Shown piece after piece: positions 12,954-21,610 of a stretch of DNA of 64,000 bases. The translations under genes and the position numbers were made by a program. Source of the DNA: Paraburkholderia megapolitana (GTDB lineage Bacteria > Pseudomonadota > Gammaproteobacteria > Burkholderiales > Burkholderiaceae); the NCBI RefSeq assembly GCF_007556815.1, contig NZ_CP041743.1:1488001-1552000 (forward strand), read 5' to 3'. The notes beneath the pieces were generated by a model. It did no database searches, was not told the origin of the DNA, and saw only the letters and a list, made by a program, of their open reading frames with translations. The stretch's first letter is position 1. Every line of letters starts with the position of its first letter.

Positions 12954-13352
12954 CGATCGTTTCCAGATTCGTCCTGCTGCGGCGTGGATGCACGCGAGGT
13001 GCGATCACAGCCGCCCATTGGGCTTCCAGAGCCGGATGACGTGGGGCGCGCGGCGAGCGGCTAGCGCGAGCACCTGTTAGTCAATGTAGCGCAAAGATCG
13101 GCACGCTGTCGTGTGCGAAGGTATCCGGCAACGTGCGATCTCGTCCGCAGCGGGCAGTGCGATAGCGATGATGTCCCGCGCAATGCCCGAGCGGTGGATG
13201 GATGCACCGCAGCAAACCCTGTGCCAGCGGTTGCGGCCGGGTAACACGATGGTCGCCCGGGGGTGCGATGAGCGAGGTGGGTAAAACCGGCGCCGCGCGG
13301 GCGAGTTTTACAGGCCGCGGATTGCGAATGTCATGTGGTCTTCATGCGGCCT
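12954..13352. other. Intergenic region upstream of the glgE operon
   Basis: About 400 bp without a supported gene. It must hold the promoter of the glgE-treS-glgB-glgX-treZ operon (reading left) and the 3' end of the DUF1345 gene (also reading left). I see no convincing sigma-70 pair. An inverted repeat with arms GTAAAAC (13281-13287) and GTTTTAC (13305-13311) encloses a GC-rich core and could act as terminator for the DUF1345 gene. Short open frames here look like chance. Confidence 0.5.
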
Positions 13353-14015
13353 TCACGAACCGAGCAGCCCCGCAGCGATGTTGACGCACAGACCGAGCAC
13401 CGCGACATTGAAATAGAACGACAGGATCGATTGCGCGAGCGTGGCGCGCCGGATCGAGCGCGAGCGCAGGACGACATCCGATGTTTGCGACGCAACCGCG
13501 ATCGTGAACGAGTAGTACAGGAAGTCCCAGTAGTTCGGCTCGAGCGCGCTATCGGGGAACTGCAACGCGGTTTCGTTCGTGCCCGAGCTGTAGTAGAGCC
13601 GCGCGTAGTGCATCGTGAAGATGGTCGGGATCAGGAACCACGCGCCGATCAGCGTGAGACCGGTGAGCAGCGAGTGCAGCACGCTCGAGGCGCTGCTGCT
13701 ACCCTTCGCGGCCGAAAGCTCGAGGATGATCGCCGCAATGCTTGCCACCGTCGCGACGCAGATCACGACCAGCACCACGCCGGCGTTTTCGTCGTCGCGC
13801 ATGGCGAATTCGCGCACCTGGTCGTGATGCGCACCGGCCATGTGAATCCACATGAGCACCAGATACGTCCATACTGTGACATCCCACGCGATCAGCACGC
13901 GCACCATCGGTTTCAGCGACGACGGCACGAGCAGCGCAGCGACGATGCCGACGGCCAGTGCGATCATCATGCGCGGCCGGTTGCGGAGCACTTGCGGATA
14001 GAGGTTCATGGGCAT
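13353..14015 (-). CDS. DUF1345 family membrane protein
   Basis: A 220-residue inner-membrane protein of the DUF1345 family, function unknown. Hydrophobic segments are visible near residues 16-34, 41-60, 78-100, 112-133 and 198-218, giving about five or six helices. Family-like features include VWTYLVLMWIHMA, a polar loop with HHDQVREFAMRDDENAG, and the conserved YWDFLYYSFTIAVASQTSDV segment before the last helix. No strong ribosome binding site precedes the ATG; the third codon is also ATG and could be the start. It appears to be a single-gene unit, transcribed leftwards between the glgE operon and the divergent dehydrogenase cluster. Confidence 0.85.
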   Translation of the reverse strand: MPMNLYPQVLRNRPRMMIALAVGIVAALLVPSSLKPMVRVLIAWDVTVWTYLVLMWIHMAGAHHDQVREFAMRDDENAGVVLVVICVATVASIAAIILELSAAKGSSSASSVLHSLLTGLTLIGAWFLIPTIFTMHYARLYYSSGTNETALQFPDSALEPNYWDFLYYSFTIAVASQTSDVVLRSRSIRRATLAQSILSFYFNVAVLGLCVNIAAGLLGS

Positions 14016-14304
14016 GTGATAGAAAGGAAAGCTGCGGGACCGGCTGCGGCGATTCTACTCGCGGGGTCCGGGCGATTTGTGGAAACCTTGCGCGGAGGCT
14101 ATAGTTTTTTGCACGCCGCCTTGCATGGAGCTTTCGAAGGCCTGGGCAACACTGGCTGGCGTGGGTACGCAGCAACGATATAACAGAGACCGCGATAGCG
14201 GCACAGCAAGACCTGGTTTGGGGCGGACCGCCGGTGCGGTTTTCATGGCGGCATGCCGTGAGTGCAGCACCGGTCGACACAATACAACATCATCTGGAGC
14301 CCCC

Positions 14305-14886
14305 ATGACAGATGCTAGAGAGAACGATGCGCGCCACGCGGCGACGCATTCCGCCAGCCGCAGGGCATGGATGCTCGGCGCGTGCGCGACAGGCGCGGCG
14401 CTCGCTTTCGCGGTTGCCGGCCGCCCTGGCGTGCAGGTCGGAGCCGGCTTCTTCGGCATCTCCCCCGCATTCGCCGATGCGCCTGCGGGCGGCGGCCTCG
14501 ACGCATTCCTCGCCTTGTCGCAGCGGCTCACCGGCCACACCACGTTCGATCCCGTACTCAGCAAACGCATCTACGATGCGCTCGCGAAATCCGACAGCCA
14601 GTTCACGCAGAACGTCGGGTCGCTCAACACCTGGCTGCAGGGTCACGCGGGCGTGCCGTCCGATACCGTGACGCAGGCCTTGCAGACCGACCAGCCGGCG
14701 CTCGCAAAAACCATCGGCGCGATCATGCGCGCGTGGTACCTCGGACTCGTCGGCGACATGCCGCACGTGCAGGTGGTCGCCTATGAGCGAGCCCTGATGT
14801 TCGAACCCGTGAAGGATGTCCTCACGATCCCGTCGTATTGCCGCGACGTGCCGTTCTACTGGACCCAGAAGCCCGCCAGTGTCTGA
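14305..14886 (+). CDS. FAD-dependent sugar/polyol dehydrogenase, small (gamma) subunit
   Basis: A 193-residue Tat-exported small subunit of a membrane-bound FAD dehydrogenase complex (sorbitol/glucose/gluconate dehydrogenase gamma-subunit type). The twin-arginine leader SRRAWMLGACATGAALAFA lies near residues 19-37. The mature part has DAFLALSQRLTG, a typical start for this family, and ends in YCRDVPFYWTQKP. The ATG has CTGGAG upstream; the open frame extends further 5' but without family sequence. The gene directly precedes the flavoprotein and cytochrome subunits on the same strand. In Burkholderia cepacia FAD-glucose dehydrogenase the gamma subunit acts as a chaperone/escort for the catalytic subunit through the Tat system; by homology the role here is the same. 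Confidence 0.88.
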   Translation: MTDARENDARHAATHSASRRAWMLGACATGAALAFAVAGRPGVQVGAGFFGISPAFADAPAGGGLDAFLALSQRLTGHTTFDPVLSKRIYDALAKSDSQFTQNVGSLNTWLQGHAGVPSDTVTQALQTDQPALAKTIGAIMRAWYLGLVGDMPHVQVVAYERALMFEPVKDVLTIPSYCRDVPFYWTQKPASV

Positions 14887-14979
14887 ACGGCATCGGTCTC
14901 TCGCACGCCGTGCGCCGCCTGGGGCGAACGTGACGGCGTACCTCAGCAAGCAACGATAAGCCAGCAGGAGAGGGCAACA

Positions 14980-16581
14980 ATGGCAAATTCAACTTCCGCC
15001 GACGTCGTCGTCGTCGGTTCGGGCGTGGCGGGCGGTCTCGTCGCGCATCAGATGGCGCTGGCCGGCGCGTCGGTGATCGTGCTCGAAGCGGGGCCGCGCA
15101 TTCCGCGCTGGCAGATCGTCGAGAACTTCCGCAACTCGCCCGCGAAGTCCGACTTCGCGACGCCGTATCCGTCGACACCGTACGCGCCGCATCCCGAGTA
15201 TTCGCCGGAGAACAACTACCTGATCCAGAAGGGCGAGTATCCGTATAACTCGCAATATGTGCGGCTTGTTGGAGGCACGACATGGCACTGGGCCGCGGCG
15301 ACGTGGCGTCTACTGCCGTCCGATTTCCAGTTGAAGAAGCTATACGGTGTGGGCCGCGACTGGCCGTATCCGTATGAGACGCTCGAGCCGTGGTACTACG
15401 CGGCCGAAGTTCAACTCGGCGTGTCCGGTCCCGATGCGAAGGTGGACCTCGGCTCGCCGCGCTCGAAACCGTACCCGATGAATGCGCTGCCGCTGTCGTA
15501 CATGGACCAGCGTTTCATGGACGTACTGAACCCGCAGGGCTTCAAGGTCGTGCCCGAGCCGGTCGCGCGCAACAGCCGGCCGTACGATGCTCGGCCGACC
15601 TGCTGCGGCAACAACAACTGCATGCCGATCTGTCCGATTGCCGCGATGTACAACGGCGTCGTACACGCGGAGAAAGCGGAACAGGCAGGTGCGAAGCTGA
15701 TCGCCGAAGCGGTCGTCTACAAGGTCGAGGCGGACAACAAAGGGCTCATCACCGCGGTCCACTACAAGGACCCGAACGGTAACAGCACACGTGTGACCGG
15801 CAAGCTGTTCGTGCTCGCCGCAAACGGCATCGAAACGCCGAAGCTGATGCTGATGTCGACCTCCGACAAATTTCCACATGGCATCGGCAACAGTTCCGAC
15901 CAGGTCGGTCGCAACCTGATGGATCACCCCGGCACGGGCGTGACGTTCCTTGCCAACGAGCCGTTGTGGCCCGGACGCGGACCGATGGAAATGACCTCGA
16001 TCGTCAATTTCCGCGACGGCGCGTTCCGCTCCGACTACGCGGCGAAGAAACTGCATTTGTCGAACGGTGTGCCGACGATGAGCGTCACGGCCGCGCTGCT
16101 GAAAAACGGTGTGACGGGCGCCGAGCTCGACCGGCAGATCCGCGACCGAGCCGCACGTACGTTGAACATCAACAGTTTTCACGAGCATCTCGCGGAGCCG
16201 CAAAATCGCATCATTCCTTCGTCCGATCACAAGGATGCGCTCGGTATTCCGCAGCCCGAGATCTACTACTCGATCAACGACTACGTGAAAAAGAGCGCCG
16301 CCAACACGCACGAACTGTATGCGCAGATCGCGGGGCTGTTCGGCGGTACCGAGGTGGCTTTCGACGATACCTTCGCGCCGAACAATCACATCATGGGCAC
16401 GACGATCATGGGCAGCGACGCGGCCGATTCGGTGGTCGATAGCGATTGCCGCACGCACGATCATTCGAACCTGTTCATCGCCAGCAGCAGCGTGATGCCC
16501 ACGGCCGCTTCGGTGAACTGCACGCTGACGATCGGCGCGCTGGCGCTCAAGCTGGCCGACAAGCTCAAGCGTGAAATCTGA
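14980..16581 (+). CDS. GMC-family FAD dehydrogenase, catalytic (alpha) subunit
   Basis: A 533-residue flavoprotein of the glucose-methanol-choline oxidoreductase family, the catalytic subunit of a periplasmic sugar or polyol dehydrogenase. The FAD-binding Rossmann segment VVVVGSGVAGGLVAHQ followed by IVLEAGPR is at residues 9-45. The cysteine cluster TCCGNNNCMPICP near residues 206-218 matches the C-C-x4-C-x3-C pattern that binds a 3Fe-4S cluster in FAD-glucose dehydrogenase and passes electrons to the cytochrome subunit. C-terminal elements are NNHIMGTTIMG and PTAASVNCTLTIGALALKLAD. It is preceded by AGGAGAG. The substrate cannot be told from sequence; glucose, gluconate and sorbitol are all possible. 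Confidence 0.92.
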   Translation: MANSTSADVVVVGSGVAGGLVAHQMALAGASVIVLEAGPRIPRWQIVENFRNSPAKSDFATPYPSTPYAPHPEYSPENNYLIQKGEYPYNSQYVRLVGGTTWHWAAATWRLLPSDFQLKKLYGVGRDWPYPYETLEPWYYAAEVQLGVSGPDAKVDLGSPRSKPYPMNALPLSYMDQRFMDVLNPQGFKVVPEPVARNSRPYDARPTCCGNNNCMPICPIAAMYNGVVHAEKAEQAGAKLIAEAVVYKVEADNKGLITAVHYKDPNGNSTRVTGKLFVLAANGIETPKLMLMSTSDKFPHGIGNSSDQVGRNLMDHPGTGVTFLANEPLWPGRGPMEMTSIVNFRDGAFRSDYAAKKLHLSNGVPTMSVTAALLKNGVTGAELDRQIRDRAARTLNINSFHEHLAEPQNRIIPSSDHKDALGIPQPEIYYSINDYVKKSAANTHELYAQIAGLFGGTEVAFDDTFAPNNHIMGTTIMGSDAADSVVDSDCRTHDHSNLFIASSSVMPTAASVNCTLTIGALALKLADKLKREI

Positions 16582-16603
16582 CCGGACCCGACGGAGAGCC
16601 ACC

Positions 16604-18022
16604 ATGACGAAATCCACGTCTCGCGTGCATCCGGCCGGCGACGTCGCCGTGCAGATGCAGGTAAAACGCCGCCGCCTGCGGGTTGCGACGCTGGCAGCGG
16701 GTTTTTCGCTGTTCGCGTTGTACCTCGCCTGGCATGCGTGGCACGACCCTCAATCGCAACATCAGGACGAACTGCCGATCACCCAGGCGATCGCGCAGGA
16801 TGCGTCGTCCGACCAGGCGGTCGCGGTGGCCGGCCCCGACCTCGTGAAGCGCGGCGAGTACCTCGCGCGCGCGGGCGACTGCGTCGCGTGCCACACCGCG
16901 GACAAGAGCCGTCCGTATGCGGGCGGCCTGCCGATCGCCACGCCGTTCGGCACGATCTATACGCCGAACATCACGCCCGATCCCGATACCGGCATCGGCC
17001 AGTGGAGCGACGCGGAGTTCCTGCGCGCGATGCACGAGGGCATCGGCAAGAGCGGCGAGCGGTTGTACCCGGCGTTCCCGTATGTGGAGTACACGCGGGT
17101 TACCGATCAGGACGTGCTCGCAATTCGCGCGTATCTGAATACGCTTGCGCCCGTGCATTACACGCCGCCGCGCAACGACCTGAAATTTCCGTTCAATCAG
17201 CGCTGGTTGATGACGTTCTGGAATCTCGTCAATTTCACCGAAGGGCGCTTCGTGCCGGATCCGAAGCAGAGCGCGGAGTTGAATCGCGGGGCGTATCTGG
17301 TGCTGGGGCTCGCGCACTGCGAGGAATGTCATACGCCGCGTAATTTCATGCAGGGGCTGAAGTCGAGCGATCGCCTCTCGGGAGCGGTGCAGGCCGGCTG
17401 GCACGCGTTCAATATCACGCCGGACAAGAACAGCGGCATCGGCAACTGGAGCGACGACGAACTGGTCAGCTATCTGTCGACCGGCGTCGCACCGGGCCGT
17501 GCCAATGCGGCGGGCCCGATGGCCGAGGTGGTGACCGACAGCACGCAGTATCTGAACGACGAGGACCTGCACGCGATTGTTGCGTACCTGCGCAGCGTGC
17601 CGCCGGTGAGCGGCGGCGAAGCGCGGCCGCGCGACCAGTGGGGCAAGCCCGCCGACGATGTCACCGCATTGCGCGGCCAGACCATCACGAGCGTGAACGG
17701 CGCACAGCTGTTTATCGCGAACTGCGCGACCTGCCACAACTGGACCGGGCAGGGCGTCGGCGCGAGTGCGCCGGGTGCGTACCCATCGCTGGTTCATAAC
17801 AGCGTGGCAGGCGCCAGCGACGCAAACAATCTCGCGATGGTGATCCTGCACGGCGTGAACCGCACGACGAAACAGGCCGACGTGCTGATGCCGGCATTCG
17901 GCGATCAGCTAACCGACGACCAGGTGGCGGCGATCACCAACTATGTGACCAGGCAGTTCGGCAATCCGCAGTCGACCGTGACCGTCGATCAGATCGCGAA
18001 GCTGCGCGCACAGCAACAATGA
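16604..18022 (+). CDS. Three-haem cytochrome c subunit of the FAD dehydrogenase
   Basis: A 472-residue membrane-anchored cytochrome c that takes electrons from the flavoprotein to the quinone pool or respiratory chain. One N-terminal membrane segment (about residues 24-42) is followed by three c-type haem motifs: CVACH near residue 92, CEECH near 240 and CATCH near 376, each starting a cytochrome c domain. I start at MTKSTSRV because it has GGAGAGCC upstream, 22 bp after the alpha-subunit stop; a longer in-frame start at 16571 would overlap that gene. It is the third gene of the dehydrogenase operon, in the usual gamma-alpha-cytochrome order. Confidence 0.92.
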   Translation: MTKSTSRVHPAGDVAVQMQVKRRRLRVATLAAGFSLFALYLAWHAWHDPQSQHQDELPITQAIAQDASSDQAVAVAGPDLVKRGEYLARAGDCVACHTADKSRPYAGGLPIATPFGTIYTPNITPDPDTGIGQWSDAEFLRAMHEGIGKSGERLYPAFPYVEYTRVTDQDVLAIRAYLNTLAPVHYTPPRNDLKFPFNQRWLMTFWNLVNFTEGRFVPDPKQSAELNRGAYLVLGLAHCEECHTPRNFMQGLKSSDRLSGAVQAGWHAFNITPDKNSGIGNWSDDELVSYLSTGVAPGRANAAGPMAEVVTDSTQYLNDEDLHAIVAYLRSVPPVSGGEARPRDQWGKPADDVTALRGQTITSVNGAQLFIANCATCHNWTGQGVGASAPGAYPSLVHNSVAGASDANNLAMVILHGVNRTTKQADVLMPAFGDQLTDDQVAAITNYVTRQFGNPQSTVTVDQIAKLRAQQQ

Positions 18023-18160
18023 CCCCGCGGGCGGCGTGTACCCGGTAGCGATTGCCGGATGCGCCGCCCGCAGGCTTGCAAGCGCTTACAAGAACCTGCC
18101 CGGCGCAGAAAAGATGGCGAGCGCGCATACGGGCGATTTGCGGCGCACTATGATGTTGCT

Positions 18161-18910
18161 ATGCACACTCCTTCCGCCATTTCAGCTGCGCCCGTCGTTC
18201 AGCACCACCCGGCCAATGCGCAGGGCCGCGATTACGTCGTCGGCGATCTGCATGGTTGCGTGGATGCGCTGCGCTACCTGCTGCGCGAAATCGCCTTCGA
18301 TCCCGCACGCGACCGGTTGTTCTCGGTTGGCGACCTGGTCGATCGCGGCACGCAATCGGAGGAAGCGCTCGCGCTGCTCGACAAGCCGTGGTTCCATGCG
18401 GTGCTCGGCAATCACGAGGACACGTTGTGCGCGGTTGCCGAAGGACGGTTGAAGCGCCAGTGGTGGTATGGCATAGGCGGCGAGTGGGCGGCCGCGGTGC
18501 CGGAGGAGCGCCTGCGGCAGCATGCGCGCAGGCTGAGGACGCTGCCGCTCGTGCGCGTGGTGGGCAGCGGCGCGACGCGCTTCAATGTGCTGCATGCGGA
18601 GTTTTTCGGCACGGATGCGCAACTCGATGCCGAACACTTTTCCGACGAGCAGCGCCATCAATTGTTATGGGGCCGCGCACTCGCGACGGGCAATCGCGAC
18701 ACGCATGGCCAGCCCGGGCTGTCGCTGACCTATTGCGGCCATACACCGATGCGCGAGCTGCAGCAGATCGGCGCGCAGGTGTTCATCGATACCGGCGCGT
18801 TCGGGCCAGGCGGCAAGCTGACCGTTGTCGAGGCGCGCAAGCCGCATCGCTGGTCGGTCTCCGTTGAAGCCGCGCGTGCGGATGGCGCGGCTGCGCTGGC
18901 GCTGCCCTGA
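18161..18910 (+). CDS. PrpA-like metallophosphoesterase
   Basis: A 249-residue calcineurin-like phosphoesterase of the bacterial PPP-family serine/threonine phosphatase or ApaH type. All metal-binding motifs are present: GDLHGC near residue 28, GDLVDRG near 57, GNHE near 82, and the late HAEFF and CGHTPM motifs. The length and the WWYGIGGEWA segment after GNHE resemble PrpA/PrpB-like phosphatases more than ApaH, but the substrate (phosphoprotein or dinucleoside polyphosphate) is not settled by sequence. The chosen ATG starts MHTPSAIS; the frame is open further upstream without conserved sequence. It appears monocistronic. Confidence 0.87.
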   Translation: MHTPSAISAAPVVQHHPANAQGRDYVVGDLHGCVDALRYLLREIAFDPARDRLFSVGDLVDRGTQSEEALALLDKPWFHAVLGNHEDTLCAVAEGRLKRQWWYGIGGEWAAAVPEERLRQHARRLRTLPLVRVVGSGATRFNVLHAEFFGTDAQLDAEHFSDEQRHQLLWGRALATGNRDTHGQPGLSLTYCGHTPMRELQQIGAQVFIDTGAFGPGGKLTVVEARKPHRWSVSVEAARADGAAALALP

Positions 18911-18925
18911 CGGCTTACTTCCTCT

Positions 18926-19627
18926 TTATCCCACCTGATTCAGCTCGAACACCACGTCGACGGCACTGCCGTTCCAGTTGTATTCGAGGTACGCGGCGTG
19001 ATGACAGTCGCGCAGCACCGCCGTGCGGAATGCCGCGAGACATTCGCCGCCCGGATCGCGTACCGACGGATAAGCAATGCCCGGTGCGCCGGCCATGCGC
19101 ACCGCGCGACCGAGTGCCTGGCCGGGCAGATAGTCGACCGGGGAAAGCACGCCGGGATCGAGCGATGGGTCATCGCGCAGATCGACCACATTGCCGTGCG
19201 CGCTCACGGTGTAGAGGCGCATTTGCTGCCGCAGCGGCGGTTCTTGCGTCGCGGCGAGAAACAGGCCCGTGTGATAGCGCGTTTCCGCAATCGCGGTGGC
19301 TTTGGAGCGCGCGCAGTAGAACACCCCATAGGTGCCGTCCGAAAAGCGGCTACCGCCCGGATTCAAATGAGTCAAGGCGGCCATGATCGGCCCCCAGCCC
19401 TTGCCGAAACGGCGTTCCTCGCGCGGCACCAGATCGAGATCGCCGACTTCGGTGCGCAGGCGGTCGTTGGTCATCTCTTCGAGCTTGTAGAGCGCTTCGA
19501 AGTCTTCGGGCGAGGCGACGCGGTCGAACAGGTTCACTGCCGGGAAGCGCGTCGGGATCACGCGATACGCGGGCGACCATGCGAGCGGCGACGTGCGCCA
19601 GCGGTCCTGCCAGTGCGGTTCAGTCAC
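18926..19627 (-). CDS. RES-domain toxin
   Basis: A 233-residue RES-family protein. RES toxins of type II toxin-antitoxin modules degrade or ADP-ribosylate NAD-related substrates; which of these applies here is not known. Family features are YRVIPTRFPAVNLFD near residue 21 (conserved Arg), GPIMAALTHLNPGGSRFSDGTYGVFYCARSKATAIAETRYH (conserved Arg, Tyr and Glu) and a late ECLAAFRTAVLRDC segment. The start overlaps the antitoxin stop as ATGA (19624-19627), so the pair is translationally coupled with the antitoxin first, the standard RES/Xre order. Confidence 0.92.
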   Translation of the reverse strand: MTEPHWQDRWRTSPLAWSPAYRVIPTRFPAVNLFDRVASPEDFEALYKLEEMTNDRLRTEVGDLDLVPREERRFGKGWGPIMAALTHLNPGGSRFSDGTYGVFYCARSKATAIAETRYHTGLFLAATQEPPLRQQMRLYTVSAHGNVVDLRDDPSLDPGVLSPVDYLPGQALGRAVRMAGAPGIAYPSVRDPGGECLAAFRTAVLRDCHHAAYLEYNWNGSAVDVVFELNQVG

Positions 19628-20061
19628 GCCCAGCCGCCTCTCATTGCGTCAAGGTACTGGCGCACCGCGACCAGGTCGCTGAGGTTGCCGGCCAGCATGC
19701 GGTCGAGCGCGCGGCGGCCGCCGAACGGCGGCGCACTGTTGGGACGCTTGACCCAGGCATCGGCGGCGTGCGGCTGCGGCAGCAGGATTTGCAGTGCCTT
19801 ATAGATGCCGAGCATCAGCGACAGCCGCTCGAGCGTGTCGCGGCCGAGCCGCGCGGTTTCCGGCATGGCTTTCCATTTGAAGAACGTCGACCGGCCCGGC
19901 GAACCGAGCAACACGATTTGTTCTTCGGCGCTCAGATCCCAGTCGCGGGCGATGTTGAAAAACGCGCGCAGGCCCGCAGCGGACATGTCCGCGACGGACG
20001 GTTCCGCGACAGCCCGGCGTTGCGGCTCTCGCGAAGCGGAAGCATGGGCGGCAGATGACAT
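19624..20061 (-). CDS. Xre/MbcA/ParS-type antitoxin (DUF2384)
   Basis: A 145-residue antitoxin with an N-terminal helix-turn-helix region (about 28-80; RDWDLSAEEQIVLLGSPGRSTFFKWK) and a C-terminal DUF2384 toxin-binding segment ending in GRRALDRMLAGNLSDLVAVRQYLDAMRGG. In this family the HTH binds the module's own promoter, and the C-terminus plugs the RES active site. The ATG is preceded by AAGGA at a good distance. It lies directly downstream of the promoter/operator at 20065-20118 and directly upstream of the RES toxin. Confidence 0.92.
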   Translation of the reverse strand: MSSAAHASASREPQRRAVAEPSVADMSAAGLRAFFNIARDWDLSAEEQIVLLGSPGRSTFFKWKAMPETARLGRDTLERLSLMLGIYKALQILLPQPHAADAWVKRPNSAPPFGGRRALDRMLAGNLSDLVAVRQYLDAMRGGWA

Positions 20062-20064
20062 GAT

Positions 20065-20118
20065 TTAGTCCTTAATTGAACTTCTATGTGATATTAGTCC
20101 ATTTGTGGATTAATGCAA
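20065..20118 (-). promoter_or_regulatory. Promoter and operator of the Xre/RES module
   Basis: On the minus strand TTGCAT (20113-20118) and TAATAT (20091-20096) are separated by 16 bp, a good sigma-70 pair ending about 30 bp before the antitoxin ATG. Three related heptamers overlap it: TTAGTCC at 20065-20071, TTAGTCC at 20094-20100 and the inverted GGATTAA at 20107-20113. The last two form an inverted repeat around ATTTGT that covers the promoter, which is the layout expected for autorepression by the antitoxin. Promoter elements are seen directly; operator use is inferred. Confidence 0.7.
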
Positions 20119-20227
20119 GGTCTGTATACCGATTGGTCATGAAATTCCCGCCCGCGCGGGTTCCCGCCCGGTGACCGGGCGTGCTTCAGGCAAAACAAAG
20201 GGGCGGGCGGGGGGCTTGGTGACCGCT

Positions 20228-20701
20228 TCAGACCATCGAGGCAGCCGGTGCGCCGCTTTGCGCGTAGCGCTCGAGCACGTGCCCGATGCACAGCGCAATG
20301 AACGCGGCGTCGAGCCGGTCGAGAGCGGCAGCGGCCTCGCGCAGCGCGGACTGATCGACGGCGGGGGACTGGAAGATGACGTCGCGCAACGCTTCGGCAA
20401 GCGCGGCGCGTTCGATGAACGCGTTCAGATCGGACAGACGCGGAAAGTCTGCCTGTTCAGCCTGACTTCTGAGCGAAGAGAGCAACACCGGAAAAGGCTG
20501 CGAGCCTTTGATGTCCACGAACAGTTCGACGCCGCGGCTGCGCGCGAGTGTCTCCATGAAACGCGCTACGCTGCCGCGCAGCCGAGTGAACGCATCGACG
20601 ACATCGCGGATCGAGTCGGCCCGGCGACGGTCGCCTGTCGGCCGCAACGGCATGATTTTTCCCGCGAATCCGCCTGAACGACGGCTCTGGTCGTTGGACA
20701 T
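20228..20701 (-). CDS. Hypothetical protein, 157 residues
   Basis: I do not recognise this protein. From the chosen ATG (MSNDQSRRSGGFAGKIMPLRP, preceded by GGGGAAGAG) it is 157 residues, with a basic N-terminus and a largely alpha-helical, leucine/alanine-rich remainder (RDVVDAFTRLRGSVARFMETLARSRG, AALAEALRDVIF, LREAAAALDRLDAAFIALCIGHVLERYA). There is no signal peptide or membrane segment. It stands alone, divergent from the M24 peptidase-like gene. A GC-rich stretch with short hairpins (about 20145-20225) lies between it and the toxin-antitoxin module. Codon use looks native, so it is likely a real lineage-specific gene. Confidence 0.65.
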   Translation of the reverse strand: MSNDQSRRSGGFAGKIMPLRPTGDRRRADSIRDVVDAFTRLRGSVARFMETLARSRGVELFVDIKGSQPFPVLLSSLRSQAEQADFPRLSDLNAFIERAALAEALRDVIFQSPAVDQSALREAAAALDRLDAAFIALCIGHVLERYAQSGAPAASMV

Positions 20702-20870
20702 CTCTTCCCCTGGCACTGCTGCATCGAAACACACAGCGTAATATACGACAGAATATAACGATGACCCTAGCGGTGGTCTGCGAATGCATAGGCGTCGAGC
20801 CACACGCGAGCGCCGTTTTCATGACACGATTCAGACTCAACGCACAACGCGGCATGGGCCGCAGGAGAGC

Positions 20871-21563
20871 ATGGCAGTGAGCGAAGCAATGAATCAGCAA
20901 GATGCAATCAACGCATCGAAGCAGGCCGTCGGTGACGGATTTTCCGTGGCATCGATGCGCTATGCGAGCGATATGACGTGGAAAGCAGTCGAAGCCGTCG
21001 CGCGCGAAATCCGGCCCGGCATGCGCGAATCGGAAGCCGTCGCACGGTGCAAGGAAGTGCTGGCGGAGCTCGGAATGGACCGCATCTGGCATCCGATCCT
21101 GATCCGCTTCGGCGAGAACACACTGAAGACGTTCAAGCAGGCATCCACCGTCGATCCGCAACTCGGCGAGGACGATATTTTCTTCGTCGATCTCGGTGCG
21201 GTCTGGGATCGTCACGAAGGCGATGCTGGTGCGACGTTCGTCACTGGCGACGATGCGGAGATGCGGGCCTGCGCGGACGCCGCGAAGGTCGTCTTCGACG
21301 AAGTCGCGCATCACTGGCGTACCACCGGCGCCGGTGGCAAAGATCTGTACCGCTATGCGGCGCAGCGCGCCGAAGCGCATGGATGGCGGCTCAACGTCGA
21401 CATCAAGGGTCACCGTATCAGCGATTTTCCGCACGCCATCTACAAGGCCGGCAATCTCGGTGATTTCGAAGCGTGTCCGTCGGCGGGCCTGTGGATACTC
21501 GAAATCCAGCTCGCCCATCCGACTCGCCCGTTCGGCTCGTTCTACGAAGACCTGCTCGCGTGA
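20871..21563 (+). CDS. M24-family metallopeptidase-like protein
   Basis: A 230-residue protein with the pita-bread fold of methionine aminopeptidase, Xaa-Pro peptidase and creatinase (family M24). Metal-ligand positions recognisable are the Asp in FFVDLGAVWDRHEGDAGATF (two Asp), the His in IKGHRISDFPHAIY and the Glu in LWILEIQLAH; the final Glu is not obvious, so it may not be a peptidase in the strict sense. It lacks the usual N-terminal creatinase domain. The ATG has AGGAG five bases upstream. It is followed 47 bp later by a LysR regulator on the same strand. The substrate is unknown. Confidence 0.78.
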   Translation: MAVSEAMNQQDAINASKQAVGDGFSVASMRYASDMTWKAVEAVAREIRPGMRESEAVARCKEVLAELGMDRIWHPILIRFGENTLKTFKQASTVDPQLGEDDIFFVDLGAVWDRHEGDAGATFVTGDDAEMRACADAAKVVFDEVAHHWRTTGAGGKDLYRYAAQRAEAHGWRLNVDIKGHRISDFPHAIYKAGNLGDFEACPSAGLWILEIQLAHPTRPFGSFYEDLLA

Positions 21564-21610
21564 AGACCTGCGTTTAACCCTCGTCCGATCGCGGCACTTC
21601 GGAGCGCGCC

